From positions 1,302,001 to 1,366,000 of the forward strand of contig NC_054390.1 of NCBI RefSeq assembly GCF_001625195.1: 64,000 bases of DNA, written 5' to 3'. Below the pieces are notes generated by a model. The model did not search any database. It worked only from the letters and a program-made list of their open reading frames with translations, and was not told the origin of the DNA. Origin of the DNA: Drechmeria coniospora. Taxonomy: Eukaryota; Ascomycota; Sordariomycetes; Hypocreales; Ophiocordycipitaceae. This document shows, piece after piece, positions 1-12,500 of the stretch; the first letter of the stretch is position 1; every line of letters begins with the position of its first letter. The translations under genes were made by a program, and so were the position numbers.

Positions 1-626
1 TCGTAGATGGTCACCTTGCTCTCGTTCCTGCCGATGCGAAACATGGCGACGGTGATGTCGGGTTCCTTGTTCTTCTGGCCGCCGACGCAGCGGCCGGACA
101 TGAAGCAGGTCAGGTCCTTGCTCAGCCTGCCGTCGCGCTTCCAGCGAAAGACGACCTTGGGCGTCAGGTCGGGTGCCTCGCTCTCGCCGCCATCTTGATC
201 GATGCGGCTCGCGCTCGGAACCTTGAAGCTGCGCTCGGGCATCTCGAATTCCCACACGTCCGACTTTCCCCAGCTACCCTGCCGGTGCTTGATGACGATG
301 GTCTGGTCCGGATTGTACAGGGACATGGTGAAGGAGTCTGGCGTCAAGGGAACGGGCGACGTCGTGCCGTTGGCGCGCACCTCTGCCGCCGAAAGGGTAG
401 GCTGCGACCATTCGGGCTTGATGAGGACCTCGGCGTAGACGACGGAGGCGTAGTGGGCGTCGAGCAGTCCGACGGCATACTGGTTTCTCGACTCGACCGG
501 AGAGGGTCTCTTGAGGAGATACTCGGCCGAGGGGTCGGATCCGTTGTGAGTGAAGTGGACGAGCGTCTGGAGTGGGCTGTCGGAGGAGGGCCGTACGCGG
601 TAGGTCGGAAAGCTTTCGTCGAGCAT
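1..626 (-). CDS. Conserved fungal protein of unknown function (3' end beyond window)
   Basis: Reading the complement with codons on coordinates divisible by 3 gives one open frame from about position 791 to the window edge, so the C-terminus is outside the window. The only in-frame ATG I can find is at 624-626, followed by MLDESFPTYRVRP, then VHFTHNGSDPSAEYLLKRP, a block with PEWSQPTLSAAEVRANG, and SLYNPDQTIVIKHRQGSWGK. No stop interrupts it. The composition is that of a soluble globular protein with no signal peptide or membrane segment. It resembles a widespread Pezizomycotina hypothetical protein, but I cannot assign a function. The frame is also open upstream of the ATG (about 55 codons, including LPTFGPPVISISLARKPKQ), so the true start may lie further 5' or a sequence error near the G-run at 835-847 may hide it. 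The plus-strand ORF over the same bases is an antisense shadow. Confidence 0.6.
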   Translation of the reverse strand, partial: MLDESFPTYRVRPSSDSPLQTLVHFTHNGSDPSAEYLLKRPSPVESRNQYAVGLLDAHYASVVYAEVLIKPEWSQPTLSAAEVRANGTTSPVPLTPDSFTMSLYNPDQTIVIKHRQGSWGKSDVWEFEMPERSFKVPSASRIDQDGGESEAPDLTPKVVFRWKRDGRLSKDLTCFMSGRCVGGQKNKEPDITVAMFRIGRNESKVTIY

Positions 627-2749
627 CGTGTCGTCTCGCTCGGCAAGGCCTGCGGGTGGGGAGGACCACGAGGTCGCGGATGGAGCGAGCTGGAAGCTCG
701 AGAAACTCTTGATGAGGGCTTGTTTCGGTTTCCTCGCAAGGGAAATGGAAATCACGGGCGGTCCGAATGTTGGCAAGGAGAATTGTTCGATTCAGGGGCA
801 GGAGATCCAACGTCGGCTGCCAGCAGTGACCAAAGGGGGGGGGGGGGCGGGGAGGATCCCGCGCCGAGCCTGACGTTGCTTTGGGCACCGTCGAACGCCG
901 TGTGGATTACGACGAGCTGGGAAGAAGCCGAATGGGTAGAACGTATGGATAGAAATCGAATCTTCGATGTTGGCAACAGTGATCCTCGACCCTGACTTTG
1001 GCTTGACCGAGGAAGTGCTCTGCTGCGGCTGCAGGTGCAAGTGCTGTAGTGTACGTCATGTGCTCTCACACTGCGCCACAGCTGTGCTCGAAAGGGGGGG
1101 TGGCCAAGGACGAGATACGGGTACGAGATGCTCCGCACAGGCTCCACCACATGGCAGTGGCACAGTTGTGCTTGTATTACTACAGTTATGAATTATTACT
1201 GTACTTACTTGGGGCACGGAGCAAGTACATGTACAGAACTCTCCGTATTAATTAGGTGCAAACCTACCTTGACACCCACAGCTATTACACCTGCTTGTGC
1301 GGAGTACTTGCTCACTGTACCTGGTTGTGCAGTATTCGAGCGAGCACCTTCACCTGGCACCTTCACCTGGCATCGCCACGCATCTACCCTCCCAAGACAT
1401 GTACATACTTGCTTGCACAGGCAGTGCCAAGATGTACAAAGCAGTCACTGTTAGCACCCCTTCACCACCTGCATGAGCCGTTCGGAGTCAAAAAGGTTCG
1501 TGAAACTGGCTAGAAAAATAGCTATGCGAGGCTGTGCGGCCGGAAATTAATTCTTCCCCAGTGCTGACTAGTGCCGCCTTGCCGCTGCGCATACCGAACG
1601 TGCGTACCCAACGCTGATGGAGGAGGAGCCTAAATCCTCACCGCCCCGTTTCGGCAGAATGGACAAAGCAAACGGCTTGGGCAGACAGGTGGGCAGACAG
1701 GCGGATTCATAGCATGCCTGCGAAAGGGGGGGCCAAGATGACTTTGGCAGTGTGCGGTCAAGTAGGCGTGGCTGCCTGCTTGTGAGCATCTCTCTGCCTT
1801 GCTGCCCACCGTTGGCGTCGTCTCCCGGATACCGGTCAAGGCTATTTCACCTTTCTTGCATATGCATGCAGTATGAAGCGCGGCCTTGCTTGTGCACGTT
1901 TGCTCGCAGCGAGACTACTCACGTACTCTAGCCAGATGACCGATGATCATCAAACGTCTCCCGTGGCCCCAAGACCCCCATCATGGGGTATGGAATGGAA
2001 CGCCTGAGCAAGCCTAACCTGGAGAGCCTCGCCTCCCCGCCTCGGTGCGAGTCGGCTGATGGATGCATTCCCCAAAACTGCAAATGCAAATGAACTCGGG
2101 TCCTCTAGGCTGCGAAAATACTCGTATACACTCGAGCAGGGCCGTTCGGTCGCAATCCCCGACTCTGGTAGGCCGTGGCAGGCAGAGCTTCAAGTCGTCC
2201 GCTGCCTCCGTCGCCGGTCCTCGCCATCAGCCTTCAGGTCGGTCGCTACCTATAATATATTCGCTCGCATGCATACATGCACAAGTATACATACAGTACA
2301 GAAGCACAGGGCCGCTTAGCCAGCTTGCCCTCGCCTGACGAAAGAAATAACCGCTGCTGACTGCTAGATCCCTCCACCGTTCCGCCCCCTCTCTCCAACC
2401 CCCCTCGCAGGCATGGGCGCTCTCTTGGTATCTCCGAGCACCGACGTGAGGCGACGACCATGAAAGAAGATAATTCTAGCAAAAAGGCGCGCATCATCAC
2501 GAACGGTCTCTGCCCACAGCGATCCATTCCAAGCCGCCAACGGCCCCCATCCCCCTCCCCTCGCCCTCGCCCTCGCCCTCGCACTCGCCCTCGTCTCCCA
2601 TCACCATCAGACTGCTTGGGGTCTCCGTCCGTCCTGCGGCCGCCACCGACGTGCCTTCCCTCTCTCCACCCGGCAGGCGGCCAGATCCAAAGGGCCTCGG
2701 GGATGAAATCCTGTTGGGGCTTCCGCTTAAAGGTAATTTTCCTCTCGAT
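627..2749. other. Intergenic region, no supported gene
   Basis: This gap separates the 5' end of the first gene from the 3' end of STE50. It holds a 13-G run at 835-847 and a moderately GTAC-rich stretch at about 1190-1450. Another GTAC/ATAC-rich patch lies near 2250-2300, and a CGCCCT hexamer repeat lies at 2561-2593. Short ORFs here have no recognisable product. No tRNA-like B-box was seen. Confidence 0.6.
2561..2593. repeat. Short CGCCCT tandem repeat
   Basis: About five imperfect copies of a CGCCCT hexamer (one copy reads CGCACT) lie about 160 bases downstream of the STE50 stop codon. It is a simple low-complexity pyrimidine-rich tract, probably in or just after the 3' UTR. Confidence 0.7.
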
Positions 2750-4381
2750 TCATATGATGCCTCCGGGAGGGTCGTATCCCGTCGGCGCGCCGCGCGCCGC
2801 TCCGCTCATGCCGCCGGCGCTTCCGGGCTCGTCGGCGCCGGCGTTGTTCGTTTTCCGAAGCATAAACATGGGCTTCTTTCCTTCCTTGTCGAGTTGCTTG
2901 AAGAGAATCAGAGGCTTCTCATCCATGCCGAGGCAACGCTCCTGGTCGCCGTAGACGATGTACAGGGCGTACTGGTCCCAGGGCGCGTTGATCTGGTACT
3001 TCTTCAGCGCCGCCGGGAGCACCTTGTAGCACGGGTCGTCCATGCTGACGCGGAACGATTTGAATATCTCGACCGCCGCGTTGCTCGTGCTCGGCGTGTC
3101 GGGCACCGGCGTCTCTCGCCGTCGTGGCGGCGCTCCGGCCGATGACTTTTCGCGCGCCGCGTAGTTGGCCGCGTCCGTCTCGTTCAGCGTCGACCTGGCC
3201 GACGGCGCTATCGAGTCGCTGCGGTAGGACCGCGACGCGAGCGTTGTCCCGCTCAGGTGCAGCTGCGGCGACGTGGGGGACGGCATGTTCGGGGACGGGT
3301 ACGGAGCCGCGTTCTGGCCGGTGCCGTTCATGGCCGCGAGGTGCGACGACGAAAGTACGGCGCGCTCGGCCGCGTTGGCCGGGTCCATCGTCTGTTCCAC
3401 GATGCTCCTCTCGTGCGTCGGCTGCGTCGGCGAGTTGCCCTTGGGCGGTGCCGCGCCGATCAAGATCCGGCGCTGCGAGTAGGCCCGCATCACGCCCGGG
3501 CCGGGGCCTTGGCCGGGCGGCGGCGTCGGGGCGGGCGGCGACAGGGCCGCCGGCTCGTAGCTGTACGCCGTGCCGCCGCCGCCGCCGCTCAGGTTCGGCA
3601 GCGGCTGCTGCGCATCCTTGACGAGGCGCAAGGCCGGGAGCATGTCTTCCCGGAGCCGTCGAAAATCGTCCGTCATCCTCCGCAGCTCTTGCTCCAGCAG
3701 ACTCATCCGCTCGTCGCGCAGACGCAGCTGCTCGGCCAGGTGTTTGACGTCCTGCAACGTCGCCGTCGCGTTCTGGGCTTCGGCATCGGCCGCTGCGGAG
3801 TATTCGTCAGCAAGCACCTCGGCGTGGGCGAACGGAAAGCCCAAGCCACGGTCGGGGACGACGTACACAGTGGAAGATAATGGTCGCCCTCAAAGGGAGC
3901 ATCCTGTGCCTTTTTGACATCGTACACGCTCTTCAGGATCGTCAGTCGATGGCCGACGCTGACTATGCCCATGCTCTTGAGGTCTTCGTGCTGGAGCGCC
4001 ACCAGCGCCTCGCCGACGATTTCGTTTTCTGTCACGGCCGTTGCCTGTCAGCCTCGCCCGGACGGCAGCCGCAAGCTGGAGCCGAGGGCCCGCATTCTCC
4101 AACCCACCTAGGAAGCGATCGGCGTATTGGGCCAAGCCAACGGTGCCGAGGAAGTTGGCGCACTCATCGGCGGTCCAGTCGTTGATGATGGCGTCGGGCA
4201 GTTTGTCGGCACCGCCGCTCTGGCCGTACGTCGTCGGCGTGTGCTCGGCCGATGTCGAGATCTCGGAATCTATGGGCGAGGTCTCGGCATCTCTCAAGGG
4301 AGGGCGGTCGTCGACGCTCCGCTCGTACTCGTCATCGGCGTCCGACTCGGCAAAGGCCGTGCCCCCCTCGAAGCTCATCAT
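2750..4381 (-). CDS. STE50: Ste50-type MAPK cascade adaptor (SAM + Ras-association)
   Basis: CDS is complement(join(2750..3792,3867..4028,4108..4381)), 492 residues. Ste50 proteins bind the MAPKKK Ste11 through their SAM domain and small GTPases/Opy2 through the C-terminal RA domain, serving pheromone, filamentation and osmostress MAPK pathways at the plasma membrane. Residues 65-130 form the SAM domain (DWTADECANFL ... SVGHRLTILKSVY). About 150-195 is a charged coiled coil. 200-380 is Pro/Ser-rich and disordered, and about 383-459 is the RA domain (VEIFKSFRVSMDDPCYKVLP ... LFKQLDKEG). Introns of 79 and 74 nt were placed by SAM continuity: the first joins RFL to ENEIVGEAL, the second (GTACGT donor) gives LPLSADAEAQ. 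The start is the MM doublet at 4379-4381; upstream frame lacks another ATG. LCB2 follows upstream on the same strand, 3.1 kb away. Confidence 0.93.
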
Positions 4382-7300
4382 CGCCGCCGGCGGAGCGAAT
4401 GCACGCAGCCCAACGGCGAGCGAGCGAGCGAGCGCTTGTGGCTCGAGCCCGCGATTCGACTCGGTCTTACCACGAGCCTGCGTCTGGCTCGGCTCCGACG
4501 ATTGTGAGCCGACAGTCGAGGTTGGCACGGACGGCGATCGGCGGGTGGAAGGCGGCGCTGCGGGACCGGTCAATCAACAGGCACCGGGCATGGGGCGTCG
4601 CTTGCGGATCGTCAGAGGGACTCGAGCACGAGGGGCACCCGAGGTTGGTGTCGCTTCCGAATCGTCCAAGGAGTTGGTTGTGCTGTATCAATCGAACGTT
4701 TGGATCGAGGTTGAGGTTCGAGGTGGTGGGTGCTCAGAGAGGTGCCATGTACGGTACGTACATGTAGGTACCTTCTCATTGCCTACCGACTGTCACTAAC
4801 CGGTTCTGGTAGAGAAGGAGGGGCAGAACTGTGGTACCATCGTCCGCTACGGAGTATCCTAGTCCAAATTACGAGTGCAATCAAGTAAGTAAGTGCGCAA
4901 GACAAGTACTGTACCTTGTACTCCGTACTTGGGTACAATCCAATACTTGGATACATGTACAGTACATGTACGAGTGCAGCAGGGCCGTGCTCTGTACTAG
5001 TACCACCAAGCCTACAACGTAGATATTATATGCAAGAGTACCAGTACATGTGGCATGCAGTAATACCAAGTATAGTACTCCGTATGCATTCGCGAGGCTG
5101 CTCCCTGAGAGAGAATAATACTTCTTGTACATACAAGTACTCCGTGCTCTACGCGTACTCGCACTTGAGCACGAAGTACTTACAATGCATGTTCTGGGCA
5201 CTTGCTGTATAGTTCGCCTACAACTACAACTACAGTACAGTATCACTCCGTAGGTGTACTTTTCAGTACTTGAAGGTGTACTTACAGCTAAGTAAATTGT
5301 AATGTACTTACAGTACAGTACTTAAGCACTGAACACTCGTACAAGTACTCCGTACTGTACTTGTTAATATCAGCATTATTACTATTGCAATGCATACTAC
5401 GGATCCGCCTCAACCATTGAACATGCGAGCATGGCTTGTCTATCTGACGGACGGAAAACGGGTATCCAGGCAGATACTCCGTACGGTACGTTGTACGCGT
5501 ACGTACCATCAGCTCGAATAAATGGTACGTTGGAGTCCGGAGATGTGCACTGATACGTTGTTCAGTTGTCCGTTGGAATAAAGCAGCAGGATTATTACAT
5601 GGATTACTGTACCCATCATCAATGCGATATACTTACTTACAAATTAACATGTACTCCGTGCCTTGTACTCCGTACTTCCATTACATACTGTACAGTACTT
5701 CATGTCAACAAACGTCAAACAATGTACCCCGTACTCGTACGTAAGTACTTGCAAGTACGGAGTACAAACGGTAAATACATGGGTACTAACTACTAGGTAC
5801 TCCGTGCAACGTCGCCGACACCTCCAGTGGCATGTCCAGATCTGTCGTTGGCAAACCACCATCCGAAATCCGCCGTCAACGACGCTTCAACCCAGCTCCT
5901 TGAACGACGCAAAAGTGCATCAAACACTATACAGGAAACCGATGTCGTCCGCTTGCTTCTCCAAGAATCAACAAGGCGAAAGTACCTGGCTTGCCGTCGT
6001 TCAGGGCAGGAGGCCCTTCGCCATGTCATCAATCTGTGAATGGACTACGCCCCTCTCGCATAGCAGTTTCAAACATGAACCAACGTCCTAGGTACCCAGC
6101 ATCGTGGTGGAAAGGGCATCTCGGACTTGCACATGTTGGTAATGATAGTCGCCCGTCGCGCCATCATCACCTCCTGACCACGAGCTCCGGGTCGGCCGAG
6201 GAACGAATCAGCCCTTGACATGACCGTGCATGAGGCTGTCTGACCGACATCGACGCCGCCAACGCAGCAACAACTGCTCGCACCACTGCACGATTAAATA
6301 ACGCCCAACTCTGCGAGGCGGCAGAAGGTCTGATCTGCCGCCATGCAGTTGCAGGCATCATCCATCATCCCTCGTGCGCAACCGACGAACCGATCTTGCG
6401 GGAAACCGGCTTGAGCTCATGTCGGCCAGCTTGAAACACCGCTGCCAACTCAGACACGCTGCTTCTCGAACCCGTAACCGCTTCGTGCCCGCGTTTCAGG
6501 CCCTCTCCCTCTCTTCCTCACTTCCATCTCCACCTAATCCGCGACTACACCCATGACGATTGCCGGTATCTTTGCACGCATCAGTGACACACCATGCCAG
6601 GTAGGCCCTTGTGAGAAGCGGCAAGCATACAAATCCTCGGCCAGGCTCAGTCATTCGCGTCTTGCAACGACCAAGTGGCCGTCCGTCCCTGGACACACAG
6701 ATACACAATCACATGGTGTGCATCTACGTGTCCATGGACAAGCATCCATCATAGCGCGACGCCTCCGATGCTTCGACTGATGCCATCACAAGCATACCGA
6801 GACACCGAATGTGGGTTTGGCTCCGTCACGCCATGCAGTGTCCAGGCAGTCCGCACCCCCGTGCTCGTACGTACATACATGCACTCGTCGACGTGGCAGA
6901 CAATGGACGTGGAGGACGGTGGACGTGGCGAGATTTCCCGTCGCGTGCCAGCGTCCGACGGTGGATACAGGAGAGGCATGGGCGATTCCATCAGTTCGAC
7001 TTCGTCCTTCGAATTCATTAGTTTTTCTACTGACGGCTTGTCATGGGTCGATATCTACACTGCCTTGTACGTCATTAGTGTTATGTATACATTCCATCCA
7101 TCAGAACCATCCGCCGCTCCGCCGCCGCTCCGTCTTCATAGGTAGGGCAGGGCGACGAAAGCAGCGGCCGCACCGACGCATCAGCCTCCCACGTGCCTAC
7201 CTACGTGAACGCATGCCCCCCGACGCCCCGGCATGCCCTGGCAATTATTGTTGGGTAAAGGTTGTAAGTGGTAAAACGCTCCGGGTGTTTCCCGACGAGC

Positions 7301-7509
7301 CATCTGTCTGCCGGCGCAAGCAGGGCGAGAATGAAACGATAGGGGAGGGGGGAGGGAAGGAGGAAAGACGATGAACGCTCGCGACCCGTGCAGGGTTGCA
7401 AATGGGTGCCGAAAACAAAATGCGGCTGCTCGATTCATGCGTACGTACTGCCTTGTGAGGGGCGGCAAAAAACGTGACCTGACATGTGCAACGTGCTCCC
7501 GGGGCCCTT
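4382..7509. other. Intergenic region with GTAC-rich island
   Basis: This gap lies between STE50 and LCB2. About 4740-5800 is a dense GTAC/TACTCCGTAC island (separate entry). From 5800 to 7509 the sequence is ordinary mixed composition. Short ORFs on both strands overlap one another, several lack an ATG, and I support none of them as genes. The last part is the LCB2 3' flank. Confidence 0.6.
4740..5810. repeat. GTAC/GTACTCC-rich island 1
   Basis: A stretch of about 1 kb is saturated with the self-complementary tetramer GTAC and with TACTCCGTAC or its complement, for example at 5665-5675. An everted CCGTACGG lies at 5479-5486. The surrounding text is AT-richer than the genes. There is no ORF of significance, no terminal inverted repeat and no target-site duplication that I can see. 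Confidence 0.75.
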
Positions 7510-9348
7510 TCACCGGAGAGGTTGCTTGGCGTCGGCGACGCCTCGGCGGATGACGTCGTCCAAGGCCCATCGCGGCGGCTTGACGGGGATCCCGTTCGTC
7601 CTCCTCCACTCACGCTCCTCCTCGGGCGCGACGCCGTCGGGAAGCGGCTCGAGACCGCCGGCGACGCCGGTCGAGAACCTGAGCTGCAGGATGTCGGCGA
7701 CCTCGTCGCACGCGGCCAGCAGCCGGTCCAGGTCGTCCTTGTTGTGCGCGGCCGAGACGCAGAATCGGGCGCGAGAGCTGATGAGGGGCGTGGCGGGATA
7801 GCCGACGACGACGACGGAAATCTTGCGCTTCAGCATCTCGTGGCTAAAGGCCGGCATCTTCCCGGGGTGGTAGAGCATGACGGGGATGATGGGCGAGTCG
7901 TCGTGGCCGTAGACGATGACGCCGAGACGCTTGAGGCCGAGGCGAAGGTAGCGGGAGTTGAAGGCGATGCGCTGCAGACGCTCCTCGCCTTGGCCGGGGC
8001 AGAGCTCGCCGGTGATGAGCTTCAGCGAGGCCAGGATCTGCATGAGAACGCTCGGCGTCGGGGCTTCGCCGTACTGCGTGGCCGCGTTGGTGGCGCGCAG
8101 CTTGTCGATGATGTGCTTCTCGGCGGCGACGTAGCCCCCGTTGGCGCCAAAGGACTTGGTCAGGGTGCCCATGAGAATGTCCACCTCGGCGGGATCGATG
8201 CCGAAGTAGTCGCAAACGCCGCGTCCGCGGGGGCCGAGGGCGCCGATGGAGTGGGCCTCGTCGACAAAGAGGTAGAACTTGTACTTTTTCTTGAGCGCGA
8301 GGATGCCGGGCAGGTCGCACATGGTGCCTTCCATCGAGTACAGGCCCTCGACGACGACCAATATCTTCTTCCAAGGACGATGAGTCCGCGGCTGGCCCTG
8401 GGAGATGGCCTCGCGGAGGACCCGCTCGAGGTCGCGCATGTCGTTGTGCTTGAAGGACGAGATGACGGCGCCGGAGAGGCGAGCGCCGATCCGGATGGAC
8501 GCGTGGTTCAGCTCGTCGGAGATGATGAGGCAGCCTTTGGAGACGAGGGCGGGGAAGGAGGCGGCGTTGGTGACGTAGCCCATGGAGAAGACGAGGGCCT
8601 CGGGCTTGCCGACAAAGTCGGCGACTTCGCGTTCGACCTCGAGGGCGAGGTCGGTGGTGCCGACGTCGGCCCTCGGGCTGCAGACGCTCACGCCGTACCG
8701 CCTCAGGCACTCCTCGACGGCGTCGGCGCAGGGGCCTTCGGACTGGGCGAAGCCGAGGTAATTGTACGAGCTCATGTTGAGCGTCTCGGTGTGGGTCCCC
8801 GTGTACTGGTAGGTTCGGTTGAAGTCGTCGGACCGGCGGTCGAGCAGGGTGATGAAGCGGCCGGGAACGCCGATGGTGGTGCGGGCGAAGCAATCGTCCA
8901 GCCTCATCTTCAACCTCCTCGTGTAGAAGCTGTCAAAGTCATCGTTGAGGGGAGCGTATCCATTCTGGACCTTGAGCGAGTTGTAGACCTTTTTGTCGCC
9001 GAATCGCTTGCCGAAGAAGTCGCGGATGTGACCGAGCAGGATGAGGATGAGGTAGCTGATGTAGGTGGTGAAGATGTAGTAGTAGGGCGGCTCGTCCTCG
9101 ACGGGCGCCTCGAGGGGTTCGCCGTGCGACTTGCTGACGTAGAGGTGGCTCGGGTGCACGAGGGGGCCGAACTGAGCGTCGACTCGCCTCCGACGGTCCA
9201 TCTCGGCGGCCGACTGAGGCTTGAACAGCGTCGTCGTGGCCGGCTCGACGTTGTGGTCGCCGGCGACGGCCGTCGAGAGGGAGATGGTGGGCAGGGAAAC
9301 GGGCGACGGGGAGGTGGCCGAGGTTCCCGAGCCGAGGAGGAGCAATTG

Positions 9349-9385
<37 letters not shown>

Positions 9386-9555
9386 GCCATGGCCAAGAGC
9401 GCCTGCTGAGCCGTCATGTGCTCCTTGGACTTGGGGCTCGAGAAGAAGTGGGCGAGGCGGTTGCCTTTCGAAGTGGAGGGACGTCTCTCGGCCGTCCTTT
9501 CGGACTGGGGCATGGCGGAAGAGGCGGAAAAGGGGTTTGCCAGTCTGCGGGGCAT
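7510..9555 (-). CDS. LCB2: Serine palmitoyltransferase subunit 2 (LCB2)
   Basis: Single exon, 681 residues from the ATG at 9553-9555. The frame is open to 9660 but only through a GTG, and another ATG at 9511-9513 is possible. With Lcb1 it condenses L-serine and palmitoyl-CoA to 3-ketodihydrosphingosine (EC 2.3.1.50), the first step of sphingolipid synthesis, in the ER membrane. The alpha-oxoamine synthase fold is complete: a membrane segment near residues 158-178 (YISYLILILLGHI), NMSSYNYLGF, the SDELNHAS and VDEAHS motifs, and the PLP-binding lysine K467 in GTLTKSFGANGG. The N-terminal about 100 residues are low-complexity and hold a 13-glutamine tract (9346-9384). A 729-aa antisense ORF covers the same bases and is a codon-composition shadow. 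Confidence 0.96.
9346..9384 (-). repeat. CAG repeat encoding 13 glutamines in LCB2
   Basis: Thirteen consecutive Gln codons, eleven CAG and two CAA, sit in the disordered N-terminal part of LCB2. They are followed in the protein by four leucines. The run is nearly pure CTG on the plus strand, so it should be length-variable between strains. Confidence 0.9.
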
Positions 9556-12500
9556 GTCTTCGGGAGGCCACAACTCGATCGGTGGTGGTTGAGCCCGTCG
9601 CAGTCGCAGTCGGTTGGCCGCAGCGTGTGTCGAACTGGGAGGCAGCAAGCCGTTCGTCACGCCTACCTACTGTAGATAGCAAGTGCCACTGGGTGTCGGA
9701 AGCGCATCCGTCCTGCGAGTGGCGGGAGTCAGCAAGGGGAAAACTGCACAGCGAGAAGCGAGCAAACGACTGGCGGGAAAGCCAGGCCACGCGCACAAAT
9801 TCCACACGAGTCGACGGGTTCCTGCTCGGCAGGCAGGCCCGTCGCGGCAGGCAAAGGAAGGGGGGGGTCGGACGCATCGTGACAACGAGGTCGGCGGCCA
9901 CGCCACCGGAAGACAACAAGAGGCAAGGATGCAGCCATGCCGAAGCGGCCCTTTGTCACGGTCGAGGCCAGCTCGCGGTTGCGAAGCACGAGATGGACGA
10001 CGAGACTCGGCGAAGGCTCCCGACGAAGGCCCCAAGCCGGCGGCGGTGAGGACGAGCGAGAACGGCGTCGCGGACAAGAGAGGCGACAATGGTGATGGAC
10101 GAACGGGCAGACAGGCAGACTCACAAGAACAGATGGCCGCTCGAAAATCGATGCGTACGTTGTTGGGGGTTTTTTTTCAATTGCGTGTCAACTTGCTGCT
10201 GGTGGGTGCGGTGGGTGGGTGATTTCAATCCGTCACGGTCGACGCTGATGGGTCCGGTTTGGTCGCAGGGCACTTGACGCGAGCGGCGACGAGTTCGCGG
10301 GCGGCGTAAAGGAAGGGAGGCCAAGCGCGCGCGCCCCCGACGGGCCAAGGCGTGTATTGATTGGAAAGGAACGGGACGACGAGCGCGGAGCAAGACGCTG
10401 AGCGCGGGCAAGCAGGGCGGAATGAGCAGAGAGCAGAGGCCAAGGACTCGCTCGTAGGTCGCAGGTCGGAAGGTCGGAAGGGGCGGGAAAAAGCAGAGCC
10501 AGGTTTTCTGCTGAGCGGGAGGATTTGGTGAGTGGCGAGACGGCAAGCCGAGCGAGCGAGAGAGCGTGAGTGCGAGGGATCCAGGGGCTTGGGCATCCCC
10601 CATTCGCCAGACGCGCTCCTCCTCCCATTCGGGCAAACAACCGGAGCAGGCCGCCGGCGGCGCCACAGCCAGAGAGCGAGCGACGCAGCCAAGGCTGGCC
10701 GATGCGAACTCGCACTATAGGGGTGCTCGTAGGAATATACAGTGCTACTCTGCTGGCGCTTGTAAGTACTTACATGTACGTTGTACGGAGCGCGTGTACA
10801 TGCACAGCAGGTAATGAGGTGTACTCCGTACTTGGACTGCGAGTAATTGTCGTCGGCACTACGGTACAGTGCATTGAGGAGCACATGTACTCCGTACATG
10901 CAGGTACTTGCCACGACATGTACTCCGTAAGTACGGAGCAGGCCAGGTACTAGTGGAAGGCGCAGTACACCTACTGACCTTGGTACTGTACATGTACAGT
11001 ACGCCTACAATACTTGCAGTGGAGGTGCACCAGGTCTACCAGCACCACCACTCGCCTACTCCCACGGAGTAAGTAATACATGTTATGTACGGAGTACGGC
11101 GTACTGTACCGTACAGTACTTAGTTGTAAGTAAGTGCATCGACTCGTGCCAAGCAAGAGTCCCTACTATAGGTACGGGGCTGTAGTTGTACAGAGTTTTA
11201 CATGTCACAACAACGAATACTACTATTGCAGAGTATTAATACTAGGTAGTAATTCTAAGGAACCAGCTGCGGTACAGGACGCGCTAGGTCAGGATAGTGC
11301 GCACTTAGTGTCGGTTACGGGGCCGTCGAAGCGCATTCGTACGAGGCCCGTTGAGTTTTACTGGTTCCCCGCGCTGCTTGGGGCCTGGCTTCGGCGGGAC
11401 TGGGGGGGGCCTCCCCTGAGCATCAAGGATCTTGCCTCCGTACTCCGTGCCTATCCAAGTACTGTAGCAGTAGTGTTCCATCAACGTCGAAGGCTAGCTC
11501 CACCCGTAATTTGAGCCTTGCTAGAACTCTTCCTCCCGCCTCTTTCTCGGCTATTTTCAGACCGACAAAAGGACGAGAAACTGACGGATGGCTGATGCTT
11601 CTCGTGCCCGTTATCGCTCGATGACCCGAGAGGCCTCCGGTGATGGATCCTTTGGACGACCGGCACCCGATCTCTAGTAAGGACTTCTTGGCGCTCGCGC
11701 AAGAGGGTGGCCCCGTGACGGAACAAGAGACGCCCCCACCAGTGATGTATAATATACTTTAGCCTCATAATTGCTTGCGGGAAAGGAATCTACTGTAGTG
11801 CGACGGTCGCAATGCATGCTCAGGTATTACTTGGCCACACACGACTGGCGGCAACGCAACGTCAATCTCGTGGCATCATCAAGTGCATGTACGGAGTATT
11901 AGAGCTATTGTAGACTGCATACTTGTACCAAGTACCTCGTAGTAGAGCAGAGAACGGAGTGCGGATATTTCATGCTCATTTCATACTCTGTACTCCGTAC
12001 CATTTCCGCGGACATGTAGGAGTACTTGTACGAGTACTTAGGTAATACGGAGCATTAAGTAATACGGAGCACAAGTACAACTACTCCGTACTCCGTAGTA
12101 ATATTATCTTCGGCACAATGACTTGAGGGAGTCCACATTTTGGGACTCTGCCTTCATCATGTCGGTCGCTTCTGTCAACTCGTCCGTTCACTGACTGCGT
12201 GCTGCTGCCAGTTCTACAGTACTTACGTGTACTCTCCAGCACAGAATATCCGCTTCGAGTGCCCCGTTCAAGTTCTCGCTGGCCTGCCAATTCTGAATAT
12301 CTACAGTGCAAGAAAACGGAGATGGGGATGTAAATTTCGTCCTTTCACCTTTCCCTCGCCGCGGATTTCGGAGTCACCATCGTACGGCGCCCGGCAACTT
12401 GTGTGGTCGTTCTTGGGAAGCAACTGGTTGGGAGATGGTAGAGATGATGGCTTGCATCATATCTGCAGTCGATGCAAGTCAACAGCATCAAATGCAGACC

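Noticed and set aside
4740..5810. GTAC islands as CRISPR-like or transposon arrays
   Set aside because: Copies are 7-11 bp, in both orientations, unevenly spaced, with no unique spacers, terminal repeats or transposase; the host is a eukaryote.
7486..9675. 729-codon plus-strand ORF over LCB2
   Set aside because: It is the antisense codon shadow of a GC-rich gene; the minus-strand product matches serine palmitoyltransferase throughout, including the PLP lysine.
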